Shown here piece after piece: positions 23,285-32,422 of a DNA stretch of 64,000 nucleotides. The stretch is from G963665185 sp963665185 (GTDB lineage: Bacteria; Desulfobacterota; Desulfovibrionia; Desulfovibrionales; Desulfovibrionaceae). How positions within the stretch are numbered: position 1 is the stretch's first letter; the number at the start of each line of letters is the position of its first letter. The position numbers and the translations under genes were made by a program. Under the pieces are notes generated by a model. The model was not told the origin of the DNA and did no database searches. It saw nothing but the letters and a program-made list of their open reading frames with translations. The stretch lies in NCBI GenBank assembly GCA_963665185.2, contig CAXXPO010000010.1, positions 248,001 to 312,000 of the forward strand, written 5' to 3'.

Positions 23285-24142
23285 GTGGACAAGCAATTCA
23301 TTATACGCCTGAAAGACCGATTCGATGAACTGATTCACGGCACCACGGAAGAGAATGTCGAGTTCTGGTTTGCCAGGGATATTCAGGAGCCTCTTGGTTA
23401 CGCCCGGTGGGAAAATTTTCTGAACGTCATCCAGAAAGCAATTGATTCGTGCAATACCGCCGGTTCCAACCCGAACGATCATTTTCGTGGCGTCACGAAA
23501 TTGATCACGCATGGCAAAGGTGGCCAGCGTGAAATCGAAGACTTCATGCTCACCCGGTACGCCTGTTACCTCATCGCGCAGAATGGTGATCCTCGCAAGG
23601 AACCCATCGCCTTTGCCCAAAGCTATTTCGCCATACAGACGCGGAAGCAGGAGCTTATCGAGGAGCGCATCCGGCTTCAGGAACGTATCCAGGCCCGGCA
23701 GAAGCTCACCGAGTCGGAAACCGAGCTTTCCCGCAACATCTACGAACGCGGCGTGGACAACAGCGGCTTTGGCCGTATTCGGTCCAAAGGCGACGCAGCT
23801 TTGTTTGGCGGACACACCACGCAGGCAATGAAGGATCGATACGGGATCACCAAAGCCCGCCCCCTGGCGGACTTCCTGCCCACAGTGACCATCGCGGCCA
23901 AGAACCTGGCCACGGAGATCACCAACTACAACGTGCAGACCAATGACCTCTATGGCGAACGGGCCATTATGGACGAGCATGTGCAGAACAACATGAGCGT
24001 TCGCACCATGCTGGGCGAGCGCGGCATTGTTCCGGAGAACCTGCCGCCGGAGGAAGATTTGAAAAAGCTTCAACGCAGGGTGCAGTCCTCCGAGAAAAAA
24101 CTGATCAAGGAGACTCCTAAGCTGCCTGAGGGGACCGAGTGA
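23285..24142 (+). CDS. dinD: DNA damage-inducible protein D (DinD)
   Basis: 285 residues from a GTG preceded by AGGAAG. The DinD pattern is clear: FWFARDIQEPLGYARWENF, DHFRGVTKLI, DFMLTRYACYLIAQNGDPRKEPIAFAQ (split here by one residue run), and a C-terminal basic region. In E. coli DinD (PcsA) is LexA-controlled and modulates RecA. It is common cargo of integrated elements. It converges on the integrase gene with a 74-bp gap. Confidence 0.88.
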   Translation: MDKQFIIRLKDRFDELIHGTTEENVEFWFARDIQEPLGYARWENFLNVIQKAIDSCNTAGSNPNDHFRGVTKLITHGKGGQREIEDFMLTRYACYLIAQNGDPRKEPIAFAQSYFAIQTRKQELIEERIRLQERIQARQKLTESETELSRNIYERGVDNSGFGRIRSKGDAALFGGHTTQAMKDRYGITKARPLADFLPTVTIAAKNLATEITNYNVQTNDLYGERAIMDEHVQNNMSVRTMLGERGIVPENLPPEEDLKKLQRRVQSSEKKLIKETPKLPEGTE

Positions 24143-24216
24143 CGATGAAAATCCAATACAGTGAAGTGAAGACCAGCCTTTTATCCTCTAACATCTAACC
24201 GCTATGGAACTCAGCT

Positions 24217-25419
24217 TCATCCCCTGCCCGGCCCGCAGGAATTTTTTAACTGGTCCAAAAAATCTGCCCAAGCCTGCATCATCCGTCGCCTTTCATCCAG
24301 ATAGTCCGCATGATTGTACGCCGCTCGCACGGAATTGCCTTCCACATGCGCGAGTTGTCGTTCAATAGCATCCCGACTCCAGCCTTGCTCGTTCAAATTT
24401 GTCGAGGCCATTGCACGAAAACCATGGGCGCAATGCTCGCTTTTCGCATACCCCATGGCTCTCAGCGCGCAGTTTACTGCGTTTTCGGACATCGGGCGGG
24501 AAGTTGTCCGGGCACTCGGAAATATATACCGACCATCACCAGTCAGGGGATAAATTTCGTGCAGAATGTCCAAGGCCTGCCGGGACAGCGGTACAATATG
24601 CGGCCTCTTGGCCTTCATCTTTTCCGCCGGTATCCTCCATTCTGCACCCTTAAAATCTATCTCCCGCCATTCTGCGTGGCGCAACTCCCCCGGACGAGTA
24701 AAAACCAAAGGGGAAAGGCGCAACGCACAGCGAACAATAAATCCACCTTCGTACCCGTCCATGGCCCTGAGCAAGGGACCTATTTTTTTCGGATTCGTGA
24801 TCGCCGCAAGGTGTTTGGCCTTCATCGGCCTGAGTGCCCCCTTCAGATCGGCGGCCTGGTTCCGTTTTGCACGCCCGGTTGCAATGGCGTATCTGTAAAT
24901 CTGGCTGATTATCCCCCGCACCCGATGTGCTGTCTCTAGGATTCCGCCATCTTCTACACGCCTCAAGACAGTCAAAATATCAGGCGGCTCAATGTCCACA
25001 AGACGGCGTTTACCCAACCACGGGAAAACATGATTTTCCAGGCGTCCTATGATGGTTCTCGCATGAGTGCCCACCCACACTTCCTTGCGGCCATCAAACC
25101 ATTCTCGGGCGATACACTCAAAAGAATCAGCCTCTGGATCTTGGCTTCTTTGCCGCTTTTTCTCTTCCCCCGGATCGATCCCCTGCCCCAACAGTTTACG
25201 GGCATCCAGATGAAGCTCCCTGGCCTGCCTTAGGGATAATTCGGGGTAGGTGCCGTATGTGAGGATGTTGCCTTTTTGCGTTTTCGGACGGCGATAACGA
25301 TAGATGAAAGAACGGGTCCCGGACGGCAAAACTTGCAAATAGAGTCCATTGCCATCCGGCAAATTGTACTTCTTTTCCCTTGCCTTGGCCGCCTCGATTT
25401 GTTTTACAGAAAGTGGCAC
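24217..25419 (-). CDS. int: P4-family tyrosine recombinase (integrase)
   Basis: 400 residues from a GTG at 25419 with GAGG upstream; a TTG 63 bases before it is weaker. The N-terminal DUF4102-type arm-binding domain (LPDGNGLYLQVLPSG) is followed by a core-binding SAM-like domain and a catalytic domain. Catalytic residues are visible: Arg in FTRPGELRHAEW, the HGFRAMAST box with His and Arg, and Tyr in RAAYNHADYL. It reads away from tRNA-Ala and lies 174 bp from its 3' end, the usual arrangement for tRNA-integrating islands. The left attachment site must be beyond position 1. Confidence 0.93.
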   Translation of the reverse strand: MPLSVKQIEAAKAREKKYNLPDGNGLYLQVLPSGTRSFIYRYRRPKTQKGNILTYGTYPELSLRQARELHLDARKLLGQGIDPGEEKKRQRSQDPEADSFECIAREWFDGRKEVWVGTHARTIIGRLENHVFPWLGKRRLVDIEPPDILTVLRRVEDGGILETAHRVRGIISQIYRYAIATGRAKRNQAADLKGALRPMKAKHLAAITNPKKIGPLLRAMDGYEGGFIVRCALRLSPLVFTRPGELRHAEWREIDFKGAEWRIPAEKMKAKRPHIVPLSRQALDILHEIYPLTGDGRYIFPSARTTSRPMSENAVNCALRAMGYAKSEHCAHGFRAMASTNLNEQGWSRDAIERQLAHVEGNSVRAAYNHADYLDERRRMMQAWADFLDQLKNSCGPGRG

Positions 25420-25469
25420 TATACGCCTCGCGTGAGTAATGGATTCGTTCCCCTCGTCGTTACTCACAG

Positions 25470-25498
25470 AATTACACACCAAAACATTCGGCTGTCAA
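25470..25498 (-). promoter_or_regulatory. int: Integrase promoter
   Basis: Minus strand TTGACA (25493-25498) and GTAATT (25470-25475) are spaced by 17 bases. The message would begin near 25463 and give a leader of about 44 bases before the GTG. Confidence 0.55.
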
Positions 25499-25534
25499 CG
25501 AATCCACCCGACTCCATGCGGACGAACAAACAGA

Positions 25535-25561
25535 AAAGGCCCTTGAAATTCAAGGGCCTTT
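25535..25561 (-). terminator. Hairpin terminator downstream of tRNA-Ala
   Basis: Perfect 13-bp arms (25535-25547 and 25549-25561) with a one-base centre, flanked by A and T runs on both sides. It sits 31 bp past the tRNA 3' end in the direction of its transcription, within the element side of the junction. Confidence 0.7.
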
Positions 25562-25592
25562 GAACGGTTGCGAACCGTGATTGTCTTTGAGC

Positions 25593-25668
25593 TGGTGGAG
25601 ACGATGGGGGTCGAACCCACGGCCTCAGCATTGCGAACGCTGCGCTCTCCCAACTGAGCTACGTCCCC
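25593..25668 (-). tRNA. tRNA-Ala (anticodon CGC), integration site of the element
   Basis: A full cloverleaf can be drawn in 76 bases with encoded CCA. The acceptor stem GGGGACG/CGTCTCC contains the G3-U70 pair that marks alanine tRNAs. The D arm is GCTC/GAGC, the anticodon stem CAGCG/TGCTG with loop TTCGCAA (CGC), and the T loop TTCGACC. Its 3' end faces the integrase, so attachment is expected at the T-arm/acceptor 3' part. Confidence 0.93.
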
Positions 25669-26016
25669 ACGAGCGATATACCTTATACACCTTCTTCAAG
25701 AACCGTCAATAATGAAAAAGCGTTCCCGGATCGGGGGGCGGTGGCGTCCCCACAGGCTTTCCCGTTTCCCTGCAGAAGACATGGGGCATGCCGCCAACTT
25801 CGTACGATCCAGAGCTTCTGTGCGCGACACGAATCCTGGCGGTCCCCCGCTTGCAACCCCTCACCGGCCTGTCATTGGCACCCGCCAGCACGTGGGGGAT
25901 GGCTTCAATCCCCTCCTGCGCCTCTCAAAGCGAACAGGTATGTTCTGCCGTCGCGGGATGTTTCCATGTAATCAAGAAAAAAGACCACAAGGCTGACACC
26001 CTGTGGTCTGAAATTT
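25669..26016. other. Spacer between the two tRNA-like genes, with a possible broken small gene
   Basis: On the minus strand an open stretch ending at 25706 reads EGIEAIPHVLAGANDRP and ends GMPHVFCRETGKPVG plus a proline run. An ATG-led fragment at 25967 is in another frame, so a small gene may be broken near 25910. No family is recognised. A hairpin at 25982-26009 (8-bp arms followed by T on the minus strand) is a likely terminator for the tRNA-like sequence upstream. Confidence 0.3.
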
Positions 26017-26091
26017 TGGCGGAGACGATAAGGGTTGAACTTATGCCTCAGTGCATTATGCACAGCGCTCTCCCAATTGAGCTACGCCCCC
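26017..26091 (-). pseudogene. Decayed tRNA-like sequence related to tRNA-Ala
   Basis: 75 bases that align along their whole length with the tRNA-Ala 349 bp away: the same D arm, TA spacer, T loop and an acceptor ending CGTCTCC-G-CCA. The anticodon arm is abnormal. The stem has a T-T mismatch, position 33 is A instead of the invariant U, and the loop region GTGCATAATGCAC can close on itself into a 4-bp stem. It keeps its own terminator hairpin downstream. A working tRNA is unlikely. Confidence 0.65.
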
Positions 26092-26235
26092 GCGTTGATC
26101 TGATGAATAGTAAAATATAGACGGCACGTCAAGAAAAAAAATCATAAATACAAATAAAATGTTTATGACTAATTTTTTTAATTAGGTCGCCAATATTTCA
26201 TATGCAAAAAGAGACAAACATCCTGCCTCCATAAA

Positions 26236-26273
26236 AAAACCGTATGCCTCGCTCTAGCAAGGCATACGGTTTT
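26236..26273. terminator. Terminator downstream of queH
   Basis: Perfect 13-bp arms (26236-26248 and 26261-26273) with a 12-base loop and terminal A/T runs. It lies about 100 bp past the queH stop on the minus strand and may also stop transcription from the other side. Confidence 0.7.
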
Positions 26274-26369
26274 CGTACGGTCGTTTTCAAGCCGTCCCGA
26301 ACAATTGAAACAGCTTGGAAGAAGATGCGGCAGCACGGGGACGAACATCCCGAAACGGGCACCCCGCCC

Positions 26370-26912
26370 CTATTCTTCCAGAAGTTTTTTCCGGCGCTCG
26401 AAGTCGCTGTACAGGCAGCCGCAGTAATCCTGCCGGTACATGCCCATGGCCTTGCTCTGTTCGATGCCGTCTTTCCAGCCTTCACGGAAATCGTGGTAGA
26501 AAAATCCCACCTGTCCGCCTCCGGCCAGATCGCGTCCAAGATCGGCAATGACCTCGTGCTTCTGGAACTTGGAGTAGAGCAAAGTGGTGGTGTATGCATC
26601 GAACCTGCCGCGTTTGGCGATGAACAAGGTGCGCTCCAGCCGGATGCGGTAGCAATGAAAACAGCGGCTGGCTTCACGGAAGGCGATTTCCTTGAAGTAC
26701 AGCTGCGGATCGTATTCCATGTCCTTGTACAGCACCTTGATCCCCATCCGCTCCTGAAATTCGCGCAGGGTATCTCGCCGGCGCAGGTATTCTCCGATGG
26801 GATGGATGTTCGGGTTGTAGTACAGCCCGGTCACCTCGTGCCCCATGTTCTGCAGGGTCTTGACGACCGTCAGGCTGCACGGGGCGCAGCAGATATGCAG
26901 CAAAACCCTCAC
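26370..26912 (-). CDS. queH: Epoxyqueuosine reductase QueH
   Basis: 180 residues from a GTG at 26912, 5 bp after the RNase G/E stop. The DUF208/QueH pattern is clear: an N-terminal CCAPC motif (residues 8-12 in LLHICCAPC), ASRCFHCYRIRL in the middle and DYCGCLYS near the end, which supply the Fe-S cysteines. QueH reduces epoxyqueuosine to queuosine in tRNA. The frame continues upstream over the RNase gene, but only the GTG gives the conserved N-terminus. Confidence 0.9.
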   Translation of the reverse strand: MRVLLHICCAPCSLTVVKTLQNMGHEVTGLYYNPNIHPIGEYLRRRDTLREFQERMGIKVLYKDMEYDPQLYFKEIAFREASRCFHCYRIRLERTLFIAKRGRFDAYTTTLLYSKFQKHEVIADLGRDLAGGGQVGFFYHDFREGWKDGIEQSKAMGMYRQDYCGCLYSDFERRKKLLEE

Positions 26913-26917
26913 GGCCG

Positions 26918-28369
26918 CTACTCGCAGACCACGTGGACCGAACGTTTGAAGCGCTCTTCCATGTCCAGCAGATTGGTGCGCTTGTGATTTTGCAGATAGG
27001 CGGCAAGTTCGGGGTCGGTCTTGTAGGTCAGATGCCCTTTCGTATCGCCCTTGAGTTGCCGGTAGATTTCCTTGAGCGCAAGAATGGCCCGCCATTCCAT
27101 GTTGCGGCGCAGGCCACGGCCATCGCAGTGGGGACAAGGCTCGGAGCTGGTGGATATGGCGGACAGCCCCATGCGCTGGCGCACGACCTGCATCAGGCCG
27201 AAACGCGAAATGCGGCTGACGTCGGTCCGGGCACGGTCGTTTTTAAGGGCGTTGCGCATGGTCTTTTCCACATCGCGCACGTGGTTCTTGTCCTTCATCT
27301 CAATGAAGTCGATGACCACCTGTCCGCCCAGATCGCGCAGCCGGAGTTGGCGGGCGATCTCTTCGGCAGCCTCCAGATTGTTCTTGAGCGCCATTTCCTT
27401 GAAATTCCGCTTGCCCGCGATGCGTCCGGAGTTGATGTCGATGGCGATGAGGGCTTCGGTCTGGTCGATGACCAGCTGGCCTCCACTGGGCAGGGTCACG
27501 TTGCGCCCGTAAATTTCATCGAGCTGCTTCTTGAGGTTGAAGCGGTCCCACAAATCGACCTTGGGATCATCATGCACCTTGACCATGGCCTTGCGCCGGG
27601 GAAAAGCCAGCTTCACCAGCTCGCCCACCTGTTTGGCTGTTTCCTGGTCGTCGATCCAGATTTCCGAAACATCGGGGGTGAGGAAGTCGCGCACGGCCCG
27701 CGAGGCCAGGTTCAAGTCCTTGTAGACCAGGGCGGGCGGTTTTTCCGTTGTGGCTTTCTTGAGGATCTCCTTCCACAGCCGCTTGAGATAGGTCATGTCC
27801 GCGCTCAGGTTGGCCTTGCTCTGGCCCTGGCTGACGGTGCGCACGATGACTCCCACGTCTTCGCCGGGGCTGAGGTCTTCCACTATCTTCTTGAGCCGGA
27901 CGCGTTCCTTCTCGTCCTCGATCTTGCGGGATATGCCCATTTGCTCGCGGCCCGGCGTGAGCACGAAATAACGTCCCGGAAGCGACAGGTAGGTTGTCAG
28001 GAACGCGCCTTTGGACCCGGTGGGTTCCTTGACCACCTGCACCAGAACTTCCTGCCCGGCCTTCATGATCTTCTGGATGAGAGGAAAGCGGTGGCCGCTC
28101 ATGGCGTAGCTGCCCTGGTAGTAGTCGGGATGGACTTCATCTATCTGGAGAAAACCGTTCTTGTCCGCGCCGTAATTGATGAACGCGGCCTGGAGCGGAT
28201 TATCCACATTGTGGATGAAGCCCTTGTAGATGTTCCCCTTGGTCTTCACCTGATGGAGCATCTCGACATAATACTCCTGTATTATGCCTTCTTCGGTGAT
28301 GATCAGCTCGACCTGCTCCCCGGGCAGAACGCTGATGAACATCTTTCGTTTGTTTTTTTCGGAAACCAT
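26918..28369 (-). CDS. rng: Ribonuclease G/E family protein
   Basis: 483 residues. An S1-like domain (GNIYKGFIHNVDNPLQAAFINYG, here with the family core YKGFI) is followed by the catalytic DNase I-like domain with IAIDINSGR and the Asp pair. A zinc-link CPHCDGRG near residue 425 ends the catalytic part. Length is close to RNase G; the long RNase E scaffold is absent. It processes rRNA and mRNA. It is followed closely by queH in an apparent two-gene unit. Confidence 0.9.
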   Translation of the reverse strand: MVSEKNKRKMFISVLPGEQVELIITEEGIIQEYYVEMLHQVKTKGNIYKGFIHNVDNPLQAAFINYGADKNGFLQIDEVHPDYYQGSYAMSGHRFPLIQKIMKAGQEVLVQVVKEPTGSKGAFLTTYLSLPGRYFVLTPGREQMGISRKIEDEKERVRLKKIVEDLSPGEDVGVIVRTVSQGQSKANLSADMTYLKRLWKEILKKATTEKPPALVYKDLNLASRAVRDFLTPDVSEIWIDDQETAKQVGELVKLAFPRRKAMVKVHDDPKVDLWDRFNLKKQLDEIYGRNVTLPSGGQLVIDQTEALIAIDINSGRIAGKRNFKEMALKNNLEAAEEIARQLRLRDLGGQVVIDFIEMKDKNHVRDVEKTMRNALKNDRARTDVSRISRFGLMQVVRQRMGLSAISTSSEPCPHCDGRGLRRNMEWRAILALKEIYRQLKGDTKGHLTYKTDPELAAYLQNHKRTNLLDMEERFKRSVHVVCE

Positions 28370-28455
28370 GTGTACCTCGAAGCGAAAAGTTTATAATACC
28401 GGGGACATCCCCCGGTTTCAGATCGTATTCCGATCATGTTCCGGCCGGACTTCCG

Positions 28456-29391
28456 TCATTCCCCACGCACATTGGCGGGGCTGAGACAGCCGTCGACCAT
28501 GGTGTACCCGCCTGCGGCCACAAGCCGTTCGGCAATGCACTGCACCCGGTTCTGATCGGCCCCCAGAGCCACGGCCAGATCGGCCGCGCATTGGGGTCTG
28601 CGCCGGACAGAATTTTGAATGTGCCGGGTCAGTTCGTCCTCGCTCAGACTGCACTCTGCAGCGCGTTTGTGTTCCTTGGGCACGGTGGCCGCGCCAAGGC
28701 TCCTGCGCCACGCGTTCAGGACGTCGTTGCCCACGGGCCGCGCCCGGCTGTATGCGCCGGGCCGGGTCATGGTGCAGACGTCCACGCGGTCGGGACCAAG
28801 CTGTGGAATGTAACGGGTCAGAAGTTCTAAATTTTCCCGGGTGTCGTTGACGCCTTCCACCAGCAGAATTTCCAGGAAGATGCTGCCGGAAAATTCCTTG
28901 CGGAAGTGCACCAGGGCCTCGGCCACATCGGCCACGGCAAGCCCCTGCACAGGACGGTTGAGGGTGACGAATTCCTCCTGCACCAGGGAATCCAGGGAAG
29001 GCAACACCACATCCAGCAAAAGCAGTTCCCGCCGCACGGCAGGATCGGTCAGGGTGCTGGCGTTGGTGAGTACGGCCACGGGAATGTCGGGAAAAATTTC
29101 CCGCACCCCCCGGATAATGGCGGGCATGTCCGTGTTCAGGGTGGGTTCGCCCATCCCGCCGAGGGTCACGTACTCGGGCGTGGAATTGCCCTGAGCGCGA
29201 TACGCGGCAAGTTCGGCCAGAATGTCGCAAGCGGGAACATAGGCTTTACGGTGCGCGGTCAGCACACGGGTGCGTCCGACCTCGCAGTACAGGCAGTCCA
29301 TGGTGCAAATCGGCGCACCAAGCAGGTCCAGCCCCAAGGAAAGGCCCAGCCTCCCCGAACGAACAGGACCGAAAACATAAGAGAAATTCAT
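28456..29391 (-). CDS. Radical SAM protein of unknown substrate
   Basis: 311 residues from MNFSYVFGP at 29391. The radical SAM cluster motif is CTMDCLYCEVG, followed by GGMGEPTLN (the GGE-like SAM loop). The C-terminal about 70 residues look like a small winged-helix (PQCAADLAVALGADQNRV, then GGYTMVDG). This plan, a COG0731-like radical SAM core with a C-terminal winged helix, is frequent in sulfate reducers, but its reaction is not known to me. It lies 87 bp upstream of the RNase G/E gene on the same strand. Confidence 0.8.
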   Translation of the reverse strand: MNFSYVFGPVRSGRLGLSLGLDLLGAPICTMDCLYCEVGRTRVLTAHRKAYVPACDILAELAAYRAQGNSTPEYVTLGGMGEPTLNTDMPAIIRGVREIFPDIPVAVLTNASTLTDPAVRRELLLLDVVLPSLDSLVQEEFVTLNRPVQGLAVADVAEALVHFRKEFSGSIFLEILLVEGVNDTRENLELLTRYIPQLGPDRVDVCTMTRPGAYSRARPVGNDVLNAWRRSLGAATVPKEHKRAAECSLSEDELTRHIQNSVRRRPQCAADLAVALGADQNRVQCIAERLVAAGGYTMVDGCLSPANVRGE

Positions 29392-29742
29392 AGTGTATCC
29401 GCCGAACGCCCACACGATACACGGCCCGGAGAACTTTTCCGGGACGGCAGGGAACGAACACGCCGATGTAAAACATTAGCGGTTTCCACGACAATTCAAG
29501 GCCTTGGCAGAACCGATGAAGGAACAGGGCCTTCCATGCATGGAACCAGAAAAATTTTATTCACGGCCCTGCGCGAAATTCACAACTGGAAAAATCCCGC
29601 GAATTTCCCACCAGGACCGGGTGCAGAACAGCGCCACAGACAATATAACGCTTTTTCGCGCAACGGCAACATGCTTCTGCACACTTGACAGGGACTCCGG
29701 GCAAACGTAGCTGAATACCCCTCACCACGGAGGAAAAATCCC
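29392..29742. other. Divergent spacer upstream of trmI
   Basis: No gene seen. TTGACA at 29685-29690 with TAGCTG 17 bases on may be the trmI promoter; the -10 is poor. A GGAGGA site lies just before the trmI ATG. Confidence 0.4.
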
Positions 29743-30672
29743 ATGATAGAAACCGGTTCCTTGGTACTTCTTGTCAGCCCCAGAGGCAAGCGCTATATGC
29801 GCCGCATCGAAGACGGCGCGGAGCTGCACACCAACGAGGGCAAACTCGCGCTGGCCGACGTTGCCCAGGCAGGCTTCGGCGCACGCGTCAAAACGCACAT
29901 GGGCCGCGAGTACAAAATTTACCGGCCCACGCTGTACGACCTGTGCAAGAACGTCAAACGCCAGACCCAGATCATCTACCCCAAGGAGATCGGCTACATC
30001 ATCATGCGCCTGGGCATCGGCCCCGGCATGCGCGTGGTGGAATGCGGATCCGGCTCGGGCAGCCTTACCGTGGCCCTGGCCTGGTTTGTCGGGCCTACGG
30101 GCAAGGTCCTCACCTACGAACGCCGTGAGGAGTTCTTCAAGCTGTGCGGTCGCAACCTCCGCTGGGCAGGCCTGGACGACGGCCGCGTGGAACAGACCCT
30201 CCGCCATATCGAGGAAGGATTCGTTCATACCGACGCCGACGCCCTTTTCCTTGATGTCCGCGAACCATGGCTCTACCTGGACTCCGTCGCCAAGGCCATA
30301 CGCCCCGGCGCCCCGGTCGGCTTTCTGCTGCCCACGGTCAACCAGGTCAGCCATCTGGTGGAGGGGCTGGATGCCGGCCCCTTCGAAGACATCGAGGTGG
30401 TGGAAATCCTGCTGCGCCGCTACAAGCCGGTGCCCGACCGCATGCGCCCGGAAGACCGCATGATAGCCCACACCGGCTTTCTGGTCTTTGCCCGCCACTC
30501 CGAATTCATGCGGGCTCCGGAAATCGTGGCCGAATCCGCAGGAGAAGCCGCGCCCCAGGTTGCGGCGGACGTTGCCCCCGAAATTGCGGGGGAACCGGAA
30601 ATTGCGGACGCGCCCATGGCCGGAGCCGCAGCTGAAGAGGTCGTGGATATCGCGCCTGCCCCGGAAGAGTAA
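29743..30672 (+). CDS. trmI: tRNA (adenine-58-N1)-methyltransferase TrmI
   Basis: 309 residues. The N-terminal beta domain (GSLVLLVSPRGKRYMRRIE) is followed by a Rossmann methyltransferase with VVECGSGSGSLT as the SAM-binding loop and ALFLDVREPW. This matches bacterial TrmI, which makes m1A58 in the T loop of tRNA. The last about 50 residues are an Ala/Pro/Glu-rich extension beyond the usual end of the family (about 255-280 residues), without domain features. Confidence 0.9.
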   Translation: MIETGSLVLLVSPRGKRYMRRIEDGAELHTNEGKLALADVAQAGFGARVKTHMGREYKIYRPTLYDLCKNVKRQTQIIYPKEIGYIIMRLGIGPGMRVVECGSGSGSLTVALAWFVGPTGKVLTYERREEFFKLCGRNLRWAGLDDGRVEQTLRHIEEGFVHTDADALFLDVREPWLYLDSVAKAIRPGAPVGFLLPTVNQVSHLVEGLDAGPFEDIEVVEILLRRYKPVPDRMRPEDRMIAHTGFLVFARHSEFMRAPEIVAESAGEAAPQVAADVAPEIAGEPEIADAPMAGAAAEEVVDIAPAPEE

Positions 30673-30743
30673 AAAGGAAAAACGGACGGACCATGCGGAC
30701 CAGTCCCCCGGGCTGCCCGGAAAAGCCCGGAAGCACGACATAG

Positions 30744-30794
30744 AAAAGGCATCCCCGCACAAGTACATTTACGGTACATGCGGGGATGCCTTTT
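30744..30794. terminator. Bidirectional terminator between trmI and the MFS gene
   Basis: Perfect 16-bp arms (30744-30759 and 30779-30794) with A and T runs at the ends, between two convergent genes. Confidence 0.85.
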
Positions 30795-30844
30795 TTTTGC
30801 AGTAATACAACGTCCGGACCTGTCCCGGCGGGAAAACGCCTTCC

Positions 30845-32011
30845 CTATCCTTCCGCGCTTTCCCCCATTCCCCACCGCCGCAAAAAGACAAGCCCCCCAA
30901 AGGGAATGATCGCCCCGGCCAGGGAGAGAACACCGATGACAAGTGCCTTGGAATTCCAATCCAGGGAGATGGTCTCCATGGCAATGGCCCCAACCAGAAA
31001 AAAGGCGAAATTGAGCAGGGCCGAAGCGGCTCCCACGTCCTTTTCCACCTGATCCAGAATCATATTGACACAAAGGGGGCGTCCAAGACCCATGAAAAAG
31101 GAAATGCCGCCCATGCTCAGCAGAAAGAGAAGCGGAGTGGATCCGTTGGTGAAAACCATGGCCCCACCGCTTAATCCGAGCCCCACCAGCGACCACAGCA
31201 GAATGGAATGGGACGTATAGGACACGCACAACCGCGAGCACAGCAGGGAGCCGATCATCAGGCACAACGCGTTGAACCCGAAATACAAACCGTAGGATTG
31301 TTCGCTCAGGCCGAACCCGGTGATGTAGATGTCCGATGACCCGGCGACAAACGCGAAAAAACCCGCCGGTATGATGCTGAAGACCGCTGTATACGCGACA
31401 AACGCAGGATTGCGGAAAAGAATCAGATACCTTCGCGCGATGGAAACGAATCCGCCCAGCGTCCTCTCGAACTCCGGTTCCACCAGCCGGAGCACCCCGT
31501 ACAGGCTGACCAGGGCCAGAACCCCCTGGCAGACGAAAATGTAGCGCCAGGAAAGATGGTTGAGCATGAACCCGCCGACCATGGGGGCAACCATGGGGCA
31601 GAGCGGGATGATTACCCCGATGTAGGCAAATACCTTCTGGCGTTCCTGGCCGTCATACAAATCCTTGGCGAGCGCCATGGAAAGAGCCGCGGCTGCCGCC
31701 GCCCCCGTGGCCTGCACCATGCGGGACAGAACCAGCGTGGTGATGGAAGCGGAAGCGGCGCACAGAAAGCTGCCCAGCACGAACAGCAGGATGCCGCCGT
31801 ACAGGACGGGCTTGCGGCCGATCCTGTCGGAAAGCGGTCCGTGCACCAAAAGAAGCAGGCTGAACGTGATGAAATACACGACCAGGGAAAGATTGGCTTC
31901 GGCCAGGGAAATTCCCCAGACCGCCTGCAACGTGGGAATGGCAGGCAGATACATGTCCGTGGACAGGGCGGGAAACGCGGCCAGGAGAACTATCAGCAAA
32001 AAATTGGGCAT
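30845..32011 (-). CDS. Bcr/CflA-type drug efflux transporter (MFS)
   Basis: 388 residues from MPNFLLIVLL at 32011; an ATG at 32074 would add 21 hydrophilic residues. About 12 membrane segments. The DHA1 Bcr/CflA signature is present: STDMYLPAIPTL in the first helix, HGPLSDRIGRKPVLYGG in loop 2-3 and MVAPMVGGFM in helix 5. It is a proton-driven exporter, with substrate not predictable. It is divergent from wtpA. Confidence 0.85.
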   Translation of the reverse strand: MPNFLLIVLLAAFPALSTDMYLPAIPTLQAVWGISLAEANLSLVVYFITFSLLLLVHGPLSDRIGRKPVLYGGILLFVLGSFLCAASASITTLVLSRMVQATGAAAAAALSMALAKDLYDGQERQKVFAYIGVIIPLCPMVAPMVGGFMLNHLSWRYIFVCQGVLALVSLYGVLRLVEPEFERTLGGFVSIARRYLILFRNPAFVAYTAVFSIIPAGFFAFVAGSSDIYITGFGLSEQSYGLYFGFNALCLMIGSLLCSRLCVSYTSHSILLWSLVGLGLSGGAMVFTNGSTPLLFLLSMGGISFFMGLGRPLCVNMILDQVEKDVGAASALLNFAFFLVGAIAMETISLDWNSKALVIGVLSLAGAIIPFGGLVFLRRWGMGESAEG

Positions 32012-32422
32012 GGGTGGTTTCGTATTTGTTTGGGTCAAGGGCGTCTGCAAGGCCGGAAGCTGGCTGCATGCCATGGCGGATGAAAATCAACAACTCGCAG
32101 AACCGGCAGGACACGCTGCACCGGAATATTCCACACGGTGGAGATCATCGTCCGTATTTTTCCGGCTCCAGGAGACCGAAAATGCCTACCCGACATCCGT
32201 TGCGGGCGCAACATATAATTTGCACCTCCTTCACCACAGCCGCACCCCTTGTCCTGTCTGCAATTGAATCCAAACGGTACCCAGACGTTGCAGTATTTTT
32301 ATGGTAAAGGGGGTTTTGTCCATTCGTTTTTTTGCGAAATTGCCCATATTTCAGTATGAGCCAGAGGAGATTGAGACTATCAGTTCTTTCCGCTGCATGC
32401 GGACAGGGACAAGGAGAATTCC
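32012..32422. other. Divergent spacer between the MFS gene and wtpA
   Basis: No gene. A small dyad around a T run (TTCG, 7 T/G bases, CGAA, near 32326-32341) and AT-rich DNA upstream of wtpA may hold its promoter and an oxyanion-responsive site, but no known operator could be named. Confidence 0.35.

Noticed and set aside
25712..25996. 94-codon frame on the plus strand between the tRNA-like genes
   Set aside because: No ribosome site, basic low-complexity product and no family resemblance.
26017..26091. Functional tRNA-Leu(TAA) call
   Set aside because: The bases at the anticodon positions read TAA, but position 33 is A, the anticodon stem has a mismatch and the rest is alanine-like, so a leucine tRNA is not supported.
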